From positions 429,188 through 493,187 of the forward strand of contig CAUJHS010000117.1 of assembly GCA_963204915.1 (NCBI GenBank): DNA of 64,000 nt. The letters are read 5' to 3'. Positions within the stretch are counted from its first letter, which is position 1, and every line of letters starts with the position of its first letter. Position numbers and translations under genes: made by a program. Shown here piece after piece: positions 63,750-64,000 of this stretch. The notes under the pieces are model-generated. The model searched no databases and was not told the DNA's origin. It saw nothing but the letters and a program-made list of their open reading frames with translations. This stretch comes from Planctomycetota bacterium. Its GTDB lineage: Bacteria; Planctomycetota; Planctomycetia; Pirellulales; Pirellulaceae.

Positions 63750-63860
63750 CCTTGGTTATTCGGGGCGCATAACGGCGAAGTAGTGCGCAAACCTAAAATA
63801 AGTAAGCAGTTGCGATGGGGATGGGTGGCGCAGCTCGCTTATCAAGAATTGCGGGAACGC

Positions 63861-64000
63861 GGGCCTGTCTTGATTTTTGTGTCAGTCGGTTATTGGGGTG
63901 AGTTAGTTGAGGTTTTTGGGCATGCGGTCGGCGAACAGGATGGCGAAGTGATTGAGGGCTTCTTTCCACTTCGGTATAGGCATCGTCCATTTCTTGGACG
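63861..64000 (-). mobile_element. End of an IS256-family insertion sequence, cut by window edge
   Basis: The terminal repeat candidate GGGCCTGTCTTGATTTTTGT begins at 63861, in the form usual for IS256-type ends (GGG...TGT...TTTTTGTGT). The transposase C-terminus lies inside it. The other end and the target duplication are beyond base 64000. It sits about 110 bases downstream of tRNA-Leu. Confidence 0.6.
63903..64000 (-). CDS. IS256-family transposase, C-terminal fragment (continues beyond window)
   Basis: The third minus-strand frame from the edge ends in SKKWTMPIPKWKEALNHFAI followed by LFADRMPKNLN and a TAA at 63903-63905. This is the typical C-terminal end of IS256-family (DDE, MULE-like) transposases. 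The catalytic residues are outside the window, so intactness cannot be judged. A different minus-strand frame (63793-63990) is open longer but carries no similarity. Confidence 0.65.
   Translation of the reverse strand, partial: SKKWTMPIPKWKEALNHFAILFADRMPKNLN

Noticed and set aside
63793..63990. 65-codon minus-strand frame at the right edge
   Set aside because: It is out of frame with the transposase C-terminal sequence, which is the real coding frame here.

Overview
This window is high-GC bacterial DNA with the gene content of a planctomycete, most likely of the Pirellulales. The evidence is a secreted sulfatase, Tat-exported Gfo/Idh/MocA and ThuA/DUF1080 proteins, an ECF sigma factor next to a Ser/Thr kinase with WD40 repeats, a surface protein with an N-terminal LEAR-LL motif and C-terminal dockerin-like repeats, a fused SecDF, and a membrane protein with the FTIKHLLLLT motif. 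No rRNA, CRISPR array or prophage is visible. One tRNA-Leu lies near the right edge, next to the end of an IS256-type insertion sequence.

Left end (1-3.7 kb, minus strand): four overlapping or closely spaced genes plus the start of a fifth make up a soluble group 3b NAD(P)-linked [NiFe]-hydrogenase operon. It holds a maturation protease, a cNMP-binding-domain protein without a DNA-binding domain, the beta and gamma electron-transfer subunits and the small subunit; the large subunit should lie beyond base 1. Then come bioD, an N-carbamoylputrescine amidase-like nitrilase, a divergent uvrA, trpS and two secreted proteins, the second closed by a strong terminator.

Centre left (12.3-20.9 kb, plus strand): a seven-gene operon encodes a squalene/phytoene synthase, IspH, two CrtI-type oxidoreductases, an aldehyde dehydrogenase, an acyltransferase and a glycosyltransferase. 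This is the same enzyme set as the staphyloxanthin (C30 carotenoid) pathway, with an isoprenoid precursor enzyme added. A CE15 glucuronoyl esterase and a PL4 rhamnogalacturonan lyase follow, then an FG-GAP-type repeat protein.

Centre (26-41 kb): yajC and a secDF gene with a long Pro/Ala/Glu insertion are followed by an ECF sigma/kinase pair. The pair has a sigma-E-like promoter upstream and an anti-sigma-like zinc motif on the kinase. Next are a radical SAM protein, ilvC and ilvN, a YyaL-type thioredoxin-domain protein and panB. From 41 to 54 kb there are assorted hydrolases, an ABC ATPase without permeases, oxidoreductases, an isoprenylcysteine methyltransferase-like membrane protein, a FadL-type porin, a sulfatase and a phytanoyl-CoA dioxygenase-like protein.

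Right end (54-64 kb): an AT-rich accessory patch (about 55.2-56.8 kb) holds two overlapping genes, a two-TM protein with a GAF-like domain and a cytidine deaminase. It is the best candidate here for an undescribed sensor/effector system. It is followed by the dockerin protein, an ecotin-like protease inhibitor lacking the usual disulfide cysteines, a Gfo/Idh oxidoreductase, a ThuA-DUF1080 protein, a VOC/PhnB-like protein, tRNA-Leu(UAA) and the truncated IS256-family element.
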